Shown: positions 9,556-19,615 of the stretch, piece after piece
Numbering within the stretch: the first letter of the stretch is position 1
How the letters are laid out: each line of letters begins with the position of its first letter
From: Luminiphilus sp.
GTDB lineage: Bacteria > Pseudomonadota > Gammaproteobacteria > Pseudomonadales > Halieaceae
DNA length: 64,000 nucleotides
Assembly: GCA_029242325.1 (NCBI GenBank)
Contig: JAQWUD010000028.1
Location: forward strand, 1 to 64,000
Direction of reading: 5' to 3'
Notes under the pieces: generated by a model
The model's input: the letters and a program-made list of their open reading frames with translations, nothing else
What the model was told of the DNA's origin: nothing
Databases searched by the model: none
Made by a program: the position numbers and the translations under genes

Positions 9556-10566
9556 TCAGGCCTCTGAGGTGGCAATATGAATTGCATTGCTGATGGCTGC
9601 TCTCAGGCTACTCGCGTCCGCCCGGCCCGTACCGGCGAGCTCAAGCGCCGTACCGTGGTCGACGGAGGTGCGAATAATGGGCAGTCCAAGGGTGACGTTA
9701 ACGGCATGATGAAACCCCAATGCCTTCAAGACGGGCAAACCCTGGTCGTGGTACATCGCAAGGTAGGCATCGGTGCTGTCGCGCAGAGGGGGAATAAACG
9801 CGCTGTCGGCGGGGAGTGGCCCGATAACGTCCACACCTTGAGTGCGGGCCGCCTCGCACGCGGGAGTAATGATCGCCTGATCTTCGGTGCCGAGATGCCC
9901 GCCTTCGCCGGCGTGAGGATTTAGTCCCAGCACCACGATCTTAGGCTGGCTTATCCCGCAGCGCGTTCTTAAGTGCGCATCGACAATGTTGACGGTTTCG
10001 AGCAGTGCTTGGGTGTCGAGCGCGTCGGGCACTGCCCGCAGTGGTAAGTGGGTTGTGGCGAGTGCAATGCGCAAGGTGTCTGAGGCCAGCATCATGACGG
10101 CGCGCTCGGCGTGCGTTGCTGACGCAAGAAATTCCGTATGCCCACTAAAGGGAATACCCGCCTCATTGATAATGGCTTTGTGAACCGGTGCAGTCACCAT
10201 GGCCTGGCACTCGCCCACCCTGCACAGCTCGGTGGCCATCTCGAGTTGCGCCAGCACAGAGCGCGCATTACCCGGCTCCAAGACGCCCGCTTCACAGGGT
10301 TTGCTCAGGGGTAGATCAATGAGCGAAAGCGTGCCCGGTGTATGGGGTTGAGAGTGATTTCCGCTGGTGTAGGGCGCGAGAGAGATCGACAAGCCCAGAA
10401 GTTCTGCGCGGGATGCCAGCAACGACCGGTCACCCAGCGCCACCAAGTGAGCATCCCAGGGCGCCATGGCCGCCGTGAGTATTAAGTCCGGACCAATACC
10501 AGCAGGCTCTCCTGAGGTGAGGACGATTTTGGGTGGGGTGATGGGGTCGGCGCGCACGGTAACCAT
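9556..10566 (-). CDS. pdxA: 4-hydroxythreonine-4-phosphate dehydrogenase
   Basis: Oxidises 4-phosphohydroxy-L-threonine in the DXP-dependent pathway to pyridoxal phosphate. 336 residues, usual length. TSGEPAGIGPDL near the N-terminus, SGHTEFLA in the middle and a YHDQG metal-binding histidine segment near residue 270 are family hallmarks. It is 9 bases downstream of surA in the conserved lptD-surA-pdxA order. The ksgA, apaG and apaH genes that often follow are absent here. Confidence 0.96.
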   Translation of the reverse strand: MVTVRADPITPPKIVLTSGEPAGIGPDLILTAAMAPWDAHLVALGDRSLLASRAELLGLSISLAPYTSGNHSQPHTPGTLSLIDLPLSKPCEAGVLEPGNARSVLAQLEMATELCRVGECQAMVTAPVHKAIINEAGIPFSGHTEFLASATHAERAVMMLASDTLRIALATTHLPLRAVPDALDTQALLETVNIVDAHLRTRCGISQPKIVVLGLNPHAGEGGHLGTEDQAIITPACEAARTQGVDVIGPLPADSAFIPPLRDSTDAYLAMYHDQGLPVLKALGFHHAVNVTLGLPIIRTSVDHGTALELAGTGRADASSLRAAISNAIHIATSEA

Positions 10567-10575
10567 ATTTGAGGA

Positions 10576-11886
10576 TTACTTGATATCGACAAAGGCCTCT
10601 TCGCGTATTTCTCTGAGCCAGGCGTCCAGCTCCTCCTGATATTTTTGCTCGCGAATATAATTGGCCACCTGATTTCTCTGTATTTCCTGTGAAAAGTCTT
10701 TGTTGCGGCGCGCTAACACTTCGAGGATATGCCAACCGAATTCGGAGTGGAAAGGCTCTGTCACTTCGCCTTCTGCCGCGCTGGCCATGGCGGCTTCAAA
10801 TTCGGGAACCATCTGCCCGGGATTGGTCCAGCCCAGTTCCCCGCCTTCAGCAGCAGAGCCAATATCATCCGAGTACTGTCGCGCGAGAGCGCCAAAATCC
10901 TCGCCTCCGCGGACTCGCTCAACCAGGTCTCCCGCGAGTTGCTCGGCCGCTTCCTCGTTAATCACCTCGGTGGGTTTGATCAAAATATGTCGCACGTCGG
11001 TCTGCTTGACGAGTCGCTCGCCGCCCACTGCATCCGCCAGATACACCAAATGGAAGCCGGAGGTTGAGCGCACCTTTGTGGTCTCTCCGTTAGACAAGGT
11101 CGGCACCACTTCTCTGAACATACTGGGCAAATCGCCTAACTTGCGCCAACCTAAGTCTCCGCCCGTGAACGTAAACGCCCCGGCTTCGCTGACCACTTCC
11201 TCAAAAGGCGCTCCGCTCTGAATCTCTGCCAGCATCTGATCCACATAGGCTTCCTTGGTGGCCACTTGTTCAGATGATTCGCCGCGGCTGGTGGCGAGCA
11301 GAGCCTGAATCAAACGGTACTCCGGCTGCGTCATGGCTTCGCCTTCCTCTGTGCCTAGGAAGTTATCGATTTCCTGCTCTGATATTTTGATGTTGCGCAT
11401 CACGTTGCCCTGCTGCACCCGTTGGATCGCCAGATCATCCCGGAGCGCTTCGCGGGCTGCGGCATAGCTTTGCCCGCTGCCCTCCAGTGCTTTGCGAAAC
11501 TGTTGCAGGGTCATGCCGTTTTGCGCAGCCAGACGTGTCATGGACTCGTCCAGCTGTGGGTCAGGGATTCTTACGCCGTAACGATCCGCTAGCTGAAGCT
11601 GGATGCTGTCGAGAATCAATCTGTCCAGCGTTTCTCGCACCAACACGTCTTCAGCCGGTATGTCGACAGCACGACTTTCGAGGTTAGCGCGGACAGATTC
11701 AACGCGCTCCCGCAGCTCACTGGCCAAGATAATATCGTCGTCAACGATCGCGACGACTTGATCCAGTACCTGCGGTTGCGCGGATATCGTCGCTGGTGAC
11801 ATCCAAATAACGGCCGCGAGTGCGAGCCAAAATGGCATGAAAGAACGGGGATGAAAAGGTGACACGTAAGCTCTGGCCTGAATCAT
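10576..11886 (-). CDS. surA: Periplasmic chaperone / peptidyl-prolyl isomerase SurA
   Basis: 436-residue periplasmic chaperone that delivers outer-membrane proteins, LptD among them, to the BAM complex. A signal peptide ends near residue 36 (cleavage after TISA). A SurA N-domain with VVAIVDDDIIL follows, then two parvulin domains at about 180-285 and 290-390; the second has ARQYSDDIGSAAEGGELGW, typical of the family. The C-terminal helix completes the chaperone core. Either the ATG at 11886 or the internal ATG at 11838 could start it, since neither has a clear ribosome site. It lies between lptD and pdxA on the same strand. Confidence 0.95.
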   Translation of the reverse strand: MIQARAYVSPFHPRSFMPFWLALAAVIWMSPATISAQPQVLDQVVAIVDDDIILASELRERVESVRANLESRAVDIPAEDVLVRETLDRLILDSIQLQLADRYGVRIPDPQLDESMTRLAAQNGMTLQQFRKALEGSGQSYAAAREALRDDLAIQRVQQGNVMRNIKISEQEIDNFLGTEEGEAMTQPEYRLIQALLATSRGESSEQVATKEAYVDQMLAEIQSGAPFEEVVSEAGAFTFTGGDLGWRKLGDLPSMFREVVPTLSNGETTKVRSTSGFHLVYLADAVGGERLVKQTDVRHILIKPTEVINEEAAEQLAGDLVERVRGGEDFGALARQYSDDIGSAAEGGELGWTNPGQMVPEFEAAMASAAEGEVTEPFHSEFGWHILEVLARRNKDFSQEIQRNQVANYIREQKYQEELDAWLREIREEAFVDIK

Positions 11887-11964
11887 TCAATTGGGCAGCG
11901 AATTGTGCGGCAAAACGAGGAAAGATGACATAGCGAAAAGCGGGTGGTGAGTCGGCCGGCGGAA

Positions 11965-14349
11965 TCACGGCCGCTTGGTAAAACCTCTGATCATGTCGGT
12001 TAGTAACTCATCTACCCGGCCACCAAAGCCGCCCATTCCCTTGAGCACCACCTGAAGCTGAAAGGAACTTTCCCTACCCAACTTGGGGTCGCTGAAGTCT
12101 GCAATTTCCCCCACGAGGGTGTCGATATATCGCATATACAGCAACCGGACCCGCCAGCAGCAGTCGTCATACTCAAACCCCACCATGCTCTCAACGACCT
12201 CTGACGCCTCAAGGGAGTACTCGTAGGCACCAAACACACTCCAGGTATCGTTGATGGGGTAGTACGCAGAGGCATTGGCTTGCTCGGTTACGGGCCTGTC
12301 CACAAGCGACGGCGGGGGCTCTCGCAACGTATAGCCAACGTTAAAAATGGCGCCTGATTGGGGCATGATGCTCGCCTGTGCGTAGGCGGCATCAAAGGTA
12401 TTGTCGTTAGGGTCATACAGCAGACTCGAGCGAATCCGCCACTGTGGTGTGGGTGACCAGGTCAGTTCTGCCGCCAAAGGGGAGCTGGCTTCTGCCAAAT
12501 CAGGGTCGAAGCGATTGAGGCGCACGTCCCGGTCGCGGAAATAAAAGATCTGGCCAAGGCTCGCGCTCAGCCGCTCCTCACCCGTTGCCTTATCGATAAA
12601 GCGGGTTGTCACGCCGATCGAGAGCTGGTCCGCATCATCGATACGGTCATTGCCCGAGAACCGGGTATCTCTGAACAACTGGTTATAGCTGAAGGTCAGC
12701 TCGGCGCTGTCAAAATCGGGGTGGTTGTTTTGCTCCTCATATTGCGAGTACAGGTAGTAGGCCCGTGGCTCCAGCGTCTGGGTCATGCTGTTACCGCCGA
12801 GCGCGGTTTGGCGCTCGAAAATCAGCCCTGCGTCAATACTGGCCATCATCGCACCCGCACTCGGAGATGTATCCTGCAGTGCGGGTAGCTCGTCGAGCTC
12901 GTAACTGACCGCACGATATTTCACAGTAGGTTTCAGAAAACCGGCTTGCCATTGCAACGGAAGCGTTGCACCTACCTCGGTATAGAGCCGCTGCCCGGTA
13001 ACCCGATTGGCGTCGGTATCGAAATGCGAGAGTTGCGTGAGCAAAATGGGCTGTAACCCCATCAAAGAGTGATCCCCGCGATAGGACGCCGTGACCTGCG
13101 GCAATTTTTTGTAGTCATTGCGGATGTCCTCCGCCAGCGACTGGAATTGCTCGACATCGAGTCGCACCTGCCAATCTTCCCCAAGCCAGTCCACCCGCCC
13201 CAGCTGTTGCAGTGCCGTTTGTCGCTGCGCGCTCAGGCTGTTGTTTTCCAGATCGCGCACGTACTCGGGGTCGCTGGCACGTGTGAACCTGACTTCGGTG
13301 CGCCAGGCATCCCCAAACTGTCCGCGGTGGATAGCGTTGATTAGCCAGCGATCACCGTCGCCCTCTGGTTGCGCTTCCTCGTACTTACTGTCGTCGCCAA
13401 TCCAGCCGCCGTTGAGTTCCCAGTAGCCTACGCTTTCACTCAGCCATCGGCCTTGAGCTTGATGCAACAGCCCGCGTTCCTGAATGTAGCGAGGGCGATA
13501 GAGCGCATCATAATGGGGTGCCAAATTCAGGTAGATCGGTTGTGTGATGTCAATCCCGCCTCTGCTGTCGCTGCCAATATCCGGGAATAACAATCCCGAT
13601 TTGCGGCGCGAGTCGAGCGGGAAGCGGACCCAGGGCAAATACATTACCGGAACTCCGGAAACCTTAAGTTTGGCGCCCCACGCCTGCCCGTCACCGCTTT
13701 CGGGGTCGAGTTTTAAGCGGTCTGTCTCTAATACCCAGGAGGGATCATCGGGCGCGCAGTAGGTCATGGCGCCGTCCTGAATCCGAATATCGCCGTCGGC
13801 TTTTCTCGAGAGCGACGCGGCCATCCCTGAAAGTTGCCGGGCGTGCAGCACGTACTGCGCGTTCGTAATATCAGCGCGCTCCGAGACGCTGTCGTATCTG
13901 ATCTCGGATCCTGTAATAACCACGCCGGGTTCACGCAGTGTCACGGCACCTCGCGCAATGGCTTGCTGACTTTGGCGATCGATCTCTACAGTGTCTGCCG
14001 TCACCGATCGGTAACCTTGTTGCACCTGCACGTTGCCGCGGAAGAAAAGTGTGGTTTCGGTGACTTCGGTATCGTCTGCGGAGACCTCCAGATCCGCCTC
14101 GTTCGGCGGTGTGCTGAACTCTGCATCGGCCAGGGGGTCTGCGAATCGTCCTTTGCACTGCCGGCATCGCAGGTCGGCTTCCTGCAAGGGAATCGTTTTT
14201 AATGGCTCCCAGTCGAGGAGCGGATAAACAGGTTCCTCCGTCAGCGTGTCAGCATGGGCGCCCCGGCTGCCCAGTGCCACAGAGGCCACCAGCACACAAA
14301 GCGCCAGAGGCCTTTTCGCAAAGAGGGGCTGTGTGGGAGGGGATAGCAC
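11965..14349 (-). CDS. lptD: LPS-assembly outer-membrane protein LptD
   Basis: 794 residues. It forms with LptE the translocon that inserts lipopolysaccharide into the outer leaflet. A signal peptide (about 1-33) is followed by an OstA/LptA-type jellyroll domain (GNVQVQQGYRSVTADTVEID at about 100-120) and a long beta-barrel. Cysteines that could form the interdomain disulfides are visible: CRQC at about 62-65, one in TYCAPDD near 198, and the CC pair in DDCCWR near the C-terminus. The start is GTG and no strong ribosome site is visible. It is first in the lptD-surA-pdxA operon and divergent from amgK. Confidence 0.96.
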   Translation of the reverse strand: MLSPPTQPLFAKRPLALCVLVASVALGSRGAHADTLTEEPVYPLLDWEPLKTIPLQEADLRCRQCKGRFADPLADAEFSTPPNEADLEVSADDTEVTETTLFFRGNVQVQQGYRSVTADTVEIDRQSQQAIARGAVTLREPGVVITGSEIRYDSVSERADITNAQYVLHARQLSGMAASLSRKADGDIRIQDGAMTYCAPDDPSWVLETDRLKLDPESGDGQAWGAKLKVSGVPVMYLPWVRFPLDSRRKSGLLFPDIGSDSRGGIDITQPIYLNLAPHYDALYRPRYIQERGLLHQAQGRWLSESVGYWELNGGWIGDDSKYEEAQPEGDGDRWLINAIHRGQFGDAWRTEVRFTRASDPEYVRDLENNSLSAQRQTALQQLGRVDWLGEDWQVRLDVEQFQSLAEDIRNDYKKLPQVTASYRGDHSLMGLQPILLTQLSHFDTDANRVTGQRLYTEVGATLPLQWQAGFLKPTVKYRAVSYELDELPALQDTSPSAGAMMASIDAGLIFERQTALGGNSMTQTLEPRAYYLYSQYEEQNNHPDFDSAELTFSYNQLFRDTRFSGNDRIDDADQLSIGVTTRFIDKATGEERLSASLGQIFYFRDRDVRLNRFDPDLAEASSPLAAELTWSPTPQWRIRSSLLYDPNDNTFDAAYAQASIMPQSGAIFNVGYTLREPPPSLVDRPVTEQANASAYYPINDTWSVFGAYEYSLEASEVVESMVGFEYDDCCWRVRLLYMRYIDTLVGEIADFSDPKLGRESSFQLQVVLKGMGGFGGRVDELLTDMIRGFTKRP

Positions 14350-14478
14350 GCGACGGCAGGACTCAACCTAACTTGGCCCAGAATCATATAGCATGTGTGG
14401 GCTCAATGCTCTGGCCGTCACCACTGGAAACGCATGATAATCTGACACTATTCGGAGCCATTGCGATAGGGGAGAAGC

Positions 14479-15573
14479 GTGCCCGACTCACCACCCGTAG
14501 CCTTTCTCCAGTGGCTGACCCACACTTTGGGAGCGTCCCAAAGCGCGCTGCAAATCACGTTGATTGCGGGCGACGCCAGCCCGCGGCAGTATTTTCGCAT
14601 CCGTCCATTGGCGGGCAGTTGGTCTGATGCAGCCTCTGCTTTACTCGGCCCCCTTTCAGAGTCCGGCAGTATTATGGGCGTCACCGCTCCCGCAAAAGAG
14701 AATAACGATGCTTTCCTGCGCATCCAGACGGTGCTTGAGGATGCGGGCCTGCGCGTCCCCTATCAATTTGCCGCTGATCTCGAGCGCGGCTTTTTATTGA
14801 TGGAGGATTTCGGCGACAGTTTGTTGCTGTCGCAACTCTCAGCCACCACGGTAGATGCCCACTACACCCGGGCGCTTGAGGTCATTACCCGTATCTCGAC
14901 CATCGCCTCGGATCAGAGTGCGCCTCGATTTGACGAGGCTCGGATTACCGAGGAGCTCGGGGTCTTTCCCGAGTGGTTCTTGCAACAGCTGCTTGGGTTT
15001 GATGAGGCCGATATGCCATCAGAACTGCTGGCTGGCCTGACAGCGCTGCTCATTCAAGTGTTTATGAATCAACCACAGGGTCTCGTCCATCGGGATTTCC
15101 ACAGTCGAAATCTTATGTGTTTGTCAGATGGCGAGCTGGGCGTTATTGATTTCCAGGATGCAGTAGTGGGGCCGGTGACCTACGACCCGGTCTCCTTGCT
15201 CAAGGACTGTTATGTGCGGTGGCCACGCGCTGATCAACTGCGCTGGCTAGCGCATTTCCGATCTCAGCAAGTCGACATGGGTAGGGCGATGGCGGAGCAA
15301 CACCGGGTAGTGCGCGATTTTGATCTGGTCGGCCTGCAAAGGCATTTAAGGGTATTGGGCGTATTCGCACGGTTGTATTTGCGTGACGCCAAGCCAGACT
15401 ACCTGAACGATCTGCCTTTGGTGCTCCATTACACCCGGGAGGCACTGGAGCTGCATCAATCCGAGCCCGAGATCGGCGCTTTTTATCACTGGTTCGAATC
15501 GAGTGTGATGCCTCGCGTAGCGCAGCAGCCTTGGTATGTACCCACCCCAGCAGTCAGTGCGCCCGGCGAGTGA
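14479..15573 (+). CDS. amgK: N-acetylmuramate/N-acetylglucosamine 1-kinase
   Basis: Phosphotransferase of the aminoglycoside-kinase fold, 364 residues. It phosphorylates MurNAc at the anomeric position in the recycling bypass that avoids MurA. Visible motifs are LIAGDASPRQYFR at 28-40, LLMEDFGD at 106-113, the catalytic loop HRDFHSRNL at 204-212 and the metal-binding DFQD at 224-227. The GTG start has a GGGGAG ribosome site six bases upstream. It overlaps murU by 4 bases and is divergent from lptD, the arrangement known from Pseudomonas. The kinase fold alone could suggest other substrates; the murU partner settles it. Confidence 0.92.
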   Translation: MPDSPPVAFLQWLTHTLGASQSALQITLIAGDASPRQYFRIRPLAGSWSDAASALLGPLSESGSIMGVTAPAKENNDAFLRIQTVLEDAGLRVPYQFAADLERGFLLMEDFGDSLLLSQLSATTVDAHYTRALEVITRISTIASDQSAPRFDEARITEELGVFPEWFLQQLLGFDEADMPSELLAGLTALLIQVFMNQPQGLVHRDFHSRNLMCLSDGELGVIDFQDAVVGPVTYDPVSLLKDCYVRWPRADQLRWLAHFRSQQVDMGRAMAEQHRVVRDFDLVGLQRHLRVLGVFARLYLRDAKPDYLNDLPLVLHYTREALELHQSEPEIGAFYHWFESSVMPRVAQQPWYVPTPAVSAPGE

Positions 15574-16259
15574 AAGCCATGATTCTTGCAGCGGGGGAGG
15601 GGCGGCGAATGCGGCCGTTGACCGACCATACCCCCAAGCCGTTATTAGAGATAGCAGGCAAGCCGCTCCTGGAGCATCACATCATTCGTCTGAAGACCGC
15701 AGGTTTTGATGACCTCGTGGTCAACGCGTCTTATTTGGGGCATCAGATTGCGTCGTTCTGCGGCGACGGGAGCCAATGGGGTGTCAAACTCCGACTGTCA
15801 TTAGAGGACGCGCCACTAGAGACAGCGGGGGGCATCATTGAGGCATTGCATTGGCTCCAGGGCGAGCCCTTTGCAGTGGTTAATGGCGACGTCTTCACTG
15901 ACTTTCCCTTTGCGGCGTTGCGACACGCACGCCTGGCTCAAGGTCACGGACATCTGGTACTGGTTGCCAACCCCGAGCATCACCCGCGGGGAGATTTTGT
16001 ATTGCGTGAGGGCGAGGTGGAGCAGATGCCGGCGCAGGGCGATGACAGGGGCGGCGCGACGGACTCGCTGACTTTCAGTGGTATCGCGGTTTATGACCCG
16101 CTTTTTTTTGCAGGCTATGCCCGGGGGAAACGACCCCTGAAACCCCTATTGGATAGCGCCATACGCGACGGCAGGCTGCAGGGTAAGTGCTATACCGGCA
16201 TGTGGACCGACGTGGGCACACCGGAAAGATTCACGGCCTTGAGCCAATCAGTCGCATAG
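15570..16259 (+). CDS. murU: MurNAc-1-phosphate uridylyltransferase
   Basis: Converts MurNAc-1-phosphate to UDP-MurNAc, the last step of the AmgK-MurU recycling route. 229 residues from the GTG at 15570, whose last two bases open the amgK stop (GTGA). Homologues begin at the same point, with MKAMILAAGEG. The nucleotide-binding signature LAAGEGRRMRPLTDHTPKPL is at the N-terminus, VVNGDVFTD binds metal near 115-123, and the C-terminal WTDVGTPERF is typical of sugar-1-phosphate nucleotidyltransferases. The pathway bypasses the fosfomycin-sensitive step. Confidence 0.92.
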   Translation: MKAMILAAGEGRRMRPLTDHTPKPLLEIAGKPLLEHHIIRLKTAGFDDLVVNASYLGHQIASFCGDGSQWGVKLRLSLEDAPLETAGGIIEALHWLQGEPFAVVNGDVFTDFPFAALRHARLAQGHGHLVLVANPEHHPRGDFVLREGEVEQMPAQGDDRGGATDSLTFSGIAVYDPLFFAGYARGKRPLKPLLDSAIRDGRLQGKCYTGMWTDVGTPERFTALSQSVA

Positions 16260-16309
16260 GCGAGCGGCACCAAGTACCATAGTGTTGGGCCCTAGTGAGA
16301 ACAGCACTG

Positions 16310-16987
16310 ATGCAACCATTTGTGATTGCACCCTCGATACTGTCAGCAGACTTTGCCCGGTTGGGTGAGGAAGTCGAGCAGGTGATCGGCGCTGGCGCTG
16401 ACTGGATCCATTTTGATGTCATGGACAACCACTACGTGCCCAATCTCACCGTGGGGCCGATGGTCTGTCAGGCCTTGCGCAAACATGGCGTCAGTGCGCC
16501 TATCGATGTTCACCTGATGGTGCAGCCCGTTGATAGCTTGATTGGCATGTTCGCCGAGGCGGGCGCCAGTGTGATCAGCTTTCATCCCGATGCTTCAACC
16601 CACGTTGATCGCTCCCTGCAGCTGATCCGCGATGCGGGTTGTGAGGCTGGCCTGGTATTCAACCCTGCTGTGGGTTTGGATCCTTTGAAGTACGTGATGG
16701 ACAAGGTAGACCTGATTCTTCTGATGTCGGTGAATCCCGGTTTTGGGGGTCAGCGATTCATTCCGTCAACGCTCACCAAGCTCCGTGAGGCCCGCACCTT
16801 GATCGAGGCATCGGGGCGGCAGATTCGCCTTGAGGTCGACGGCGGAGTGACCCCGGATAATATTGCGGAGATTGCTTCTGCAGGCGCGGATACCTTTGTC
16901 GCCGGGTCGGCCATATTTAACCAAACCTCCTACCAGGCTGTTATTGAGCAGATGCGAGAAGCCCTCGGAGCCATCGCCACCCCGTGA
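16310..16987 (+). CDS. rpe: Ribulose-phosphate 3-epimerase
   Basis: Interconverts ribulose-5-phosphate and xylulose-5-phosphate. TIM barrel of 225 residues with [17 protein letters not shown] at the N-terminus, [14 protein letters not shown] and DVHLMV strands, [10 protein letters not shown], and VDGGVTPDN near the C-terminus, all catalytic or phosphate-binding segments. I chose the ATG at 16310 over the upstream GTG at 16295 because family members start three or four residues before the IAPS strand. The stop overlaps the trpE start (TGATG). The gph gene often found between rpe and trpE is missing. Confidence 0.96.
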   Translation: MQPFVIAPSILSADFARLGEEVEQVIGAGADWIHFDVMDNHYVPNLTVGPMVCQALRKHGVSAPIDVHLMVQPVDSLIGMFAEAGASVISFHPDASTHVDRSLQLIRDAGCEAGLVFNPAVGLDPLKYVMDKVDLILLMSVNPGFGGQRFIPSTLTKLREARTLIEASGRQIRLEVDGGVTPDNIAEIASAGADTFVAGSAIFNQTSYQAVIEQMREALGAIATP

Positions 16988-18471
16988 TGCCGGCAATCAC
17001 AATCAGTGCCGAGGAGTTTGCCGCTTTGGCTGATGCGGGTTTTAATCGTATCCCCGTCAGCCGCACGCTGCTGGCCGATACCGAGACGCCACTTTCTACC
17101 TACAACAAACTGGCAAAAGGGCCGCGCTCCTTTCTTTTTGAGTCCGTTCAGGGGGGTGAGCGTTGGGGGCGTTACTCCATTATCGGGCTGACGGCCAACA
17201 CGTGGCTGTCTGTCTCAGGCAACGCACTCACGCTCTATCGCGGTGAGCAAGCGCTCGAGACGACTGAGGTTGACGATCCGCTGGCAGAGATCGAGACCAT
17301 CAGAGCGAGATATCACAGCGCGCCGATGCCGCAGCTACCCGTTTTTCATGGTGGTTGGGTCGGTTATTTTGGCTATGACACGGTGCGGTATGTTGAGCCA
17401 CGATTGGCCGATACCTGCCCGTCTGACCAGACCAAGGCGCCTGATATCGTGCTGCTGTTGGCAGAGGAGGTGGTGATCTTTGATAACCTCGCCGGCGCGC
17501 AAACTGTGGTGATCAACGCTGACGCCACGAACCCCGAGGCTTATTCCAACGCAGTCACCCGACTGGGTGAGCTCGAGGCGCAATTGGCGTCCCCCGGCGC
17601 TTCGCTCGAGCCCGTATCCCTCTCTCCTCGCGATACGGCAGAGGTCGAGGCCATTGTTGAGTACTCAACCGATCAGGAAACCTTTGAGAGCTGGGTTAAT
17701 CAAATCAAGGAATACATTTTGGCGGGCGATGTGATGCAGGTGGTGCCGTCACAGCGGATGACGCTGCCATTTGAGCGCGAGCCGCTCACCCTTTACCGTG
17801 CATTGAGGCACTTGAATCCTTCTCCTTATCTCTATTTTATCGATCTGGGTGACACCCAGATCGTCGGTTCATCACCGGAAATTCTTGTTCGGCTGGAGGC
17901 GGGTGAGGTGACTGTCCGGCCGATTGCAGGGACGCGCAAGCGCGGCCGCACTGCTGCAGAAGATGCGGCTCTGGAGCAGGATTTGTTGGGCGATCAAAAA
18001 GAGATCGCTGAGCATCTGATGTTGATCGATCTCGGCAGGAACGATGTAGGTCAAATTGCCGAGGCGGGTTCTGTAGAGCTGACTGAGAGAATGGTCGTGG
18101 AGCGTTACTCTCATGTAATGCACATCGTCTCTAACGTGGCGGCCAGAGCGAGAGAGGGTACGGGCCCCATGGATGCGCTGCGAGCGACCTTGCCTGCGGG
18201 CACACTGAGTGGGGCGCCAAAGTTCCGCGCCATGGAAATCATCGACGAACTCGAGGGCGTTAAGCGGGGTATTTATGGCGGCGCCATTGGCTACATTTCC
18301 TGGGCCGGTGAAATGGATACGGCCATTGCGATCCGCACAGCTGTGATCCAGGGCGGTGTGCTGCGTATTCAGGCTGGTGCAGGGATCGTGGCGGACTCGG
18401 TGCCTCGTGCTGAGTGGGACGAGACAATGAACAAGGCCCGCGGGATGCTGCGGGCGGTCTCGATGTGCTAG
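16987..18471 (+). CDS. trpE: Anthranilate synthase component I
   Basis: Catalytic subunit converting chorismate to anthranilate with ammonia supplied by TrpG. 494 residues, usual length. The N-terminal domain includes LLADTETPLSTYNKL, and FLFESVQGGERWGRYS carries the tryptophan-feedback region. The chorismate-binding half carries GTRKRG, LIDLGRNDVG, TLSGAPKFRAMEII and a C-terminal AGAGIVADS. The ATG shares a base with the rpe stop; a GTG at 16984 is also possible. It is separated from trpG by 1.8 kb with an opposite-strand lectin gene, so subunit stoichiometry must be maintained from two transcripts. Confidence 0.96.
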   Translation: MPAITISAEEFAALADAGFNRIPVSRTLLADTETPLSTYNKLAKGPRSFLFESVQGGERWGRYSIIGLTANTWLSVSGNALTLYRGEQALETTEVDDPLAEIETIRARYHSAPMPQLPVFHGGWVGYFGYDTVRYVEPRLADTCPSDQTKAPDIVLLLAEEVVIFDNLAGAQTVVINADATNPEAYSNAVTRLGELEAQLASPGASLEPVSLSPRDTAEVEAIVEYSTDQETFESWVNQIKEYILAGDVMQVVPSQRMTLPFEREPLTLYRALRHLNPSPYLYFIDLGDTQIVGSSPEILVRLEAGEVTVRPIAGTRKRGRTAAEDAALEQDLLGDQKEIAEHLMLIDLGRNDVGQIAEAGSVELTERMVVERYSHVMHIVSNVAARAREGTGPMDALRATLPAGTLSGAPKFRAMEIIDELEGVKRGIYGGAIGYISWAGEMDTAIAIRTAVIQGGVLRIQAGAGIVADSVPRAEWDETMNKARGMLRAVSMC

Positions 18472-18535
18472 CCGACGGGGCTTGCGCCTGAACCAAAAGG
18501 TGGGGATTGAGTCTTAACGAGGGCGCTAACCGGAT

Positions 18536-19615
18536 TCATTTCTTTTCGATGTAAACGATCTCAAATCCCTGAGACGCAGTTTTCCACTCCAACGTGATGT
18601 TGTAGTAATCACCATCAATCAGCGCTTCACGGATACTGAGCGTGTCACCCATACCCGTTACTCTGGACCAGCCGAGCTCTACCGTATCTTCCTTGCGGAG
18701 GAAGCCTTTGCTGAATCGCGTGACTTCAAAATCCACAGTGCGTTCAGACACTGACCCAAAGCCATCTGTCACGCGGACGCTCAGTTGGTGTTCGCCTTTA
18801 CCCAAGGCGCTGAAATTCACAGCGGTGGCATAGCCACTGTTCCGAGAGTCGTCGATCTCAGGGAAGAGATTGCCGACATCACCTCGCCTGCCGCCGTAGG
18901 GAATATCAAAGCGATATTCGTCATCCACGAACACTTCAATACGTTCAATCTTGTTGCTGGACACCGCCCAGCCACGAATCAGGCCCACGCCGGAGTGCAC
19001 GCCGCCCTCCACGGGTCCTTCAATCGAAAATCGCAGGTCCGTTTTGCCGTCAAACTCAACGACATAAACCAGTGCAGTGTCTGTATCCAAATCATTCCAC
19101 TGCCCTGCTGAGCCAAGGTCATAGAAAGGCTCGGGCCAGTCGTTCAATCCCATGGCCAACCCGTTTTCTGCCCCGGTGGCACTGTCGGGTTGCACGCCCC
19201 AATTGGTGTAACGGCCGGCGACCGGTGATCCGTTGAAGTCACCTGACCAGAAAGGATCGCGATTATTCGACCAGATCCACTCACCTTCGCGCTCGGCGTC
19301 GCTGCCGCCGAGCCAGACAAAAGGCGCTTCTGATCCATCTTCTGCGAGCGTGCGCGCCAGTTGGCTTTTGGTCAAATGCGCCGACACTGCCTCAAAAAGG
19401 GCGCGATTCTCGCCTTCGGAATCGACTCGGACGAGATACCCTTTAAGGCCACCCAGCTTCATTTTTGCCGCGGCCGCGGAAGCGGCGGACCAAGAGGCAG
19501 GCGTCGTCACCATTTTATAAGTGTGCCCGCCATGCACAAAAATGTGATCGGCAACCGCCGCAATGGGCCCGAAACCCAGAGCAAACATGCCTAATGTGAG
19601 TAACGCCTTCTTCAT
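18536..19615 (-). CDS. Secreted C-type-lectin-domain protein
   Basis: 359 residues from the ATG at 19615, where a clean signal peptide begins (MKKALLTLGMF, cleavage near AVADH). The ATG at 19636 would add seven charged residues and has its ribosome site too close. Residues about 22-185 look like a C-type-lectin fold: GHTYKMV, a helix with W-SAASAAAAK, GYLVRVDSEGENRAL, FVWLGGSDAEREGEWIW, YTNWGVQPD and the final WNDL. The WNDL and E/N pattern is that of calcium-dependent members. Residues about 195-300 form a beta domain around IERIEVFVDDEY and a DSRNSGY motif, probably Ig-like. The C-terminal 60 residues are beta-rich. Probably exported, binding surface glycans. It is convergent with trpE. Confidence 0.75.
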   Translation of the reverse strand: MKKALLTLGMFALGFGPIAAVADHIFVHGGHTYKMVTTPASWSAASAAAAKMKLGGLKGYLVRVDSEGENRALFEAVSAHLTKSQLARTLAEDGSEAPFVWLGGSDAEREGEWIWSNNRDPFWSGDFNGSPVAGRYTNWGVQPDSATGAENGLAMGLNDWPEPFYDLGSAGQWNDLDTDTALVYVVEFDGKTDLRFSIEGPVEGGVHSGVGLIRGWAVSSNKIERIEVFVDDEYRFDIPYGGRRGDVGNLFPEIDDSRNSGYATAVNFSALGKGEHQLSVRVTDGFGSVSERTVDFEVTRFSKGFLRKEDTVELGWSRVTGMGDTLSIREALIDGDYYNITLEWKTASQGFEIVYIEKK